Shown: positions 61,301 to 64,000 of the stretch, piece after piece
Layout: each line of letters opens with the position of its first letter
Position numbering within the stretch: the stretch's first letter is position 1
Assembly (NCBI GenBank): GCA_012934845.2
Contig: WNNJ02003258.1
Location: 248,001 to 312,000 of the forward strand
Origin: Pomphorhynchus laevis
Taxonomy: Eukaryota; Acanthocephala; Palaeacanthocephala; Echinorhynchida; Pomphorhynchidae
Length of the DNA stretch: 64,000 nt
Direction: 5' to 3'
Notes under the pieces: generated by a model
Seen by the model: the letters and a program-made list of their open reading frames with translations, nothing else
What the model was told of the DNA's origin: nothing
Databases searched by the model: none
Position numbers and translations under genes: made by a program

Positions 61301-64000
61301 TATTCTGCCGCACCTAATCTTCCGAGCAACTTCGCGTTTCCAGCTCTGCGTAAAAAGAGATTCTTTAAAATATCGTCTATGTCCGCAATGCGTTGTGCAT
61401 AGTTGTGGATAACGTTTAGTCGACGAACATCTTCTACGGACATGTTTATGTGAACAGGATATCCATAAGTTAGCGAAGGAATTACGGTTGCTGTATATAT
61501 TTTTTCGATTTGATGTGGAAGCGCTCCCTGTAGTTTAAGTTTGCGCAGAAAATATAGTCGGAGTGCACACTTACGTATCAAATCATCTATACGTAAGTGC
61601 CTTTGACAGATTGTCACTAAATCTCATTCCTAGGATCTTTAAGCTGTTCACCCTTTCAAATCCAAAATCAATAAGTTGTTTTGAGAATGATCTTTTTAAG
61701 CAGAAATGTACTATTTTAGACTTCGTGCTATTTATTTGCTGACTATTTTTTAAGCACCATTTAAGAAGTTCATTAATTTCGAATTTAAGCGAGCGATTTG
61801 ATATATGGACACTTGGTGGGGAATTTAGAATAGTGATGTAATCCGCATATTTAACGCATATTGAATGATCTAGAGATACGTCGTAGTCCTTACAAAAAGG
61901 TTGAATATTAGGAGAGAGATTAAGCTTCCTTGGGGTAAGCCAATGTATGAAAAACATTCCTTAGAGAACGTGTTTTTGTGTACAATTTTTTGGCTTCTAC
62001 CAGACAGCTCAGATTGAATGAACTTTAGTTGCCATTTAGAGAAACCTAATTACTCCAATTTATTAAATAACACACAATGGTCAATTGTGTTGAATGCTTT
62101 GCTCAAATCAATTTGAAGTGCTTGTACTATAGGTTGGGATCGTAAATCAAGATTATTGATTGCAAACTGATTTATTCTTATAAGTGCATTCATTATATTG
62201 TCTTGTTGGTGAAAAGCGTGTTGGTTGATATCTAAGCGATTTAGATATATTGAATAAATTCGACGGCGAAAAGCCTTTTCAATTAGTTTTCCAAAAGCCT
62301 GTAGCAATAATATTGGACGGAAACATTCTGATGTTACTGGGTTTGACTGTTTAGGAATTAAAACAACGTTTGTGCATTTTAAGCAATCAAGTACGATTTC
62401 AAGTTGAAAGATCTGTGTAAATGCTACTGATAAATGTTGTGATAAGATATCACCAAGATATTTTACAATCCACACTGGTATACCCGGACCGTTGACTTTG
62501 TTTGTAGAAAAACTATTTATATCCTTGAGTACTTCTTCGGAAGATACGAGATTCGTTGGTGGACTTAATTACATTGATAGGTATAATATGCTCGATACTT
62601 CTTTTGCATTCAGAATTGTTAGTAAGAGATACGTTTATTCTGTCGAGTGTATCAGAGAGATTATTATTGTCCGAAGTAACAAGGTTGGATTGAGAAACAT
62701 GACCACGTAATGCTGTTACATTTTTCCAAAATAACTTCGAAGATGTATTGCATAATTGTTTTAAGACGAAAGATTGACGCGCTTTTGTAATTTTTAATGA
62801 AAGCTTCCTATTTAATTCATTAAAGTAATGATGATTTTTATGTTTATATGCATGATCACGGCGCAGTTGAAGCTCTTTCAGAACATGATACATCCAATGA
62901 GGATCGCGATTTGTAAGAGTTATGGTCTTTGCAGGTATGCAATTTTCGACAATGTCACATATTGTCGATGTTATTGCATCAAGAGAAATAACGTTACAGT
63001 TTTCTGGGTGAGAGAATCATTTAAGTAATTCACTACGTAGTTTAATAAGATGATGTCCACGGCGATCCTGAACTACACGACGAGATAAAACTGTACGCTT
63101 TACTGAGTTTATAGGTTTGAGAATTACAGTCAAATGGTCGGATGATGATACAGCGCACACTTAATACCACCAAATCCGTAAGCGTCGGTATTAAGATAAA
63201 TTTTGTCAAGTGTAGATTTTCCGCGGGTTGGAAAGTTTACAAGTTGGAGAAAACCTAATTGATGTGCATAAGCATCGAAATCTAACTGATTAAAATCCAC
63301 CGCGATTAAAACGTATCTGTGGTTTGATAAAAGTTCATTAACTAACGTTGAAAGGTTTTCAAAAGCTTGTGATTTATCGGCAGATGGAGGATGGTATAGA
63401 ATTACTACAAGTAGCTGAAAGCTTCTTGTTTTTATAGTTTTACAGAAGTTTAAGACTATGGTCTCTAATGTAAGAGCTAATATATGGTCTCTAATGTATG
63501 ATCTAATCTCAGTGATTGACACATTTACACTATTTTTAACGTAAGCACATACCCCGCCACCTCTCCGGTTGCTTCTGTGAGCCTATAAAGGCTTTAGAAA
63601 TCCGGGAATATTACGTTCTTGTGAAGTCCCGTTGTTAAACCACGTCTGTCACTAATAGAATATCAAGAGAATAAACACTGCACATTATAGATAAATGATC
63701 TATCTTATTAGGAAGGCTCTGTGCATTTGTCAGAAAAATAGTGGGATAAGAAAAGGTATGATCATTTTGCTGTGTAATAAGGCGTATGCACGCTTTATTA
63801 GTCATGAGCTTACAAGGTTAACTCTTTTCCAACGAACTCTGCATCGCGCCTTGACAACCCGAAAATCCTGAATTTCTAAGTGTTCTTCACCCATGCTCGT
63901 TCTTTCGATTAATTCTTGCCTAGCATTCCGTAATTTTCTACGATCGTTATAGAATCTATCAGGAAACAAGGCAGTTTATGTCCCTTTTAGTTTCCCACGT
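61300..64000 (-). mobile_element. LINE-C (CR1/L2-like), minus strand, runs off window
   Basis: From the window edge leftwards the minus strand encodes the endonuclease (TNAQSLPNKIDHLS near 63700; LVVILYHPPSAD and VDFNQLDFDAYAHQLGFLQL at 63130-63522), the linker (62513-62893), RT fingers and palm (LIPKQSNPVTSECFRPILLL, LQIDLSKAFNTIDHCVLF, 62050-62475), the active-site region (VKYADYITILNSPPS with DY in place of DD, 61583-61957) and the C-terminal region (LRLYFLRKLKLQGALPHQIE, 61300-61617). Frames are broken and the second catalytic aspartate is lost. It is related to LINE-B by layout but not close in sequence. Confidence 0.8.

Noticed and set aside
1-64000. LTR retroelements, Polintons or other capsid-bearing elements
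   Set aside because: No long direct terminal repeats and no capsid, envelope or integrase motifs seen; all RT motifs fit LINE, Penelope-like or the unassigned RT-D family.

Overview
The window is animal nuclear DNA: AT-rich, with spliced genes and dominated by retroelements. The only host gene I can recognise is Integrator subunit 11 (IntS11/CPSF3L, a beta-CASP RNA endonuclease). Thirteen coding exons run left to right from 22304 to 60101. Splice phases agree at every junction, no exon carries an in-frame stop, and the catalytic motifs are present. Five of its introns are only 43-53 bp; the other seven are 1.3-10 kb and filled with mobile-element debris. The extreme N-terminus and the C-terminal domain are not confidently seen. 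An animal with very short default introns, Penelope-like elements and several LINE families fits many invertebrates; I cannot name the species.

Left part (1-22300): no host gene recognised. It holds LINE-A (RTE-like; copies at 1652 and 16390, the second with a repeat-rich 5' leader), LINE-B (CR1/L2-like; the best copy is 4100-8092, with further pieces at 11225, 12780, 13797 and 19243), a CR1-like 3' end (9965-10710), and pieces of an unassigned reverse-transcriptase family, here RT-D (1322, 11960). It also has Penelope-like debris and several tandem repeats.

Middle and right part (22300-60100): IntS11 exons alternate with elements. Intron 2 holds a tRNA-derived SINE and a long RT-D copy. Intron 4 holds a Penelope-like element with inverted ends, a LINE-B end and a LINE-A copy. 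Intron 5 holds an inverted-repeat element carrying hammerhead-ribozyme cores. Introns 7 to 9 hold Penelope-like copies, the best being the RT plus GIY-YIG reading frame at 49457-50635. Intron 11 holds a 19-bp minisatellite, a second Penelope-like family without a visible GIY-YIG domain, a LINE-A copy with an internal duplication, and two inverted RT-D pieces.

Right edge (61300-64000): a minus-strand LINE-C copy, cut by the window end.

Most elements are truncated and broken. The freshest are the 3' ends of LINE-B (7200, 13860, 31060), the Penelope-like frame at 49457, and the 134-bp palindrome beside it. I saw no LTR retroelement, CRISPR array, rRNA or functional tRNA gene.
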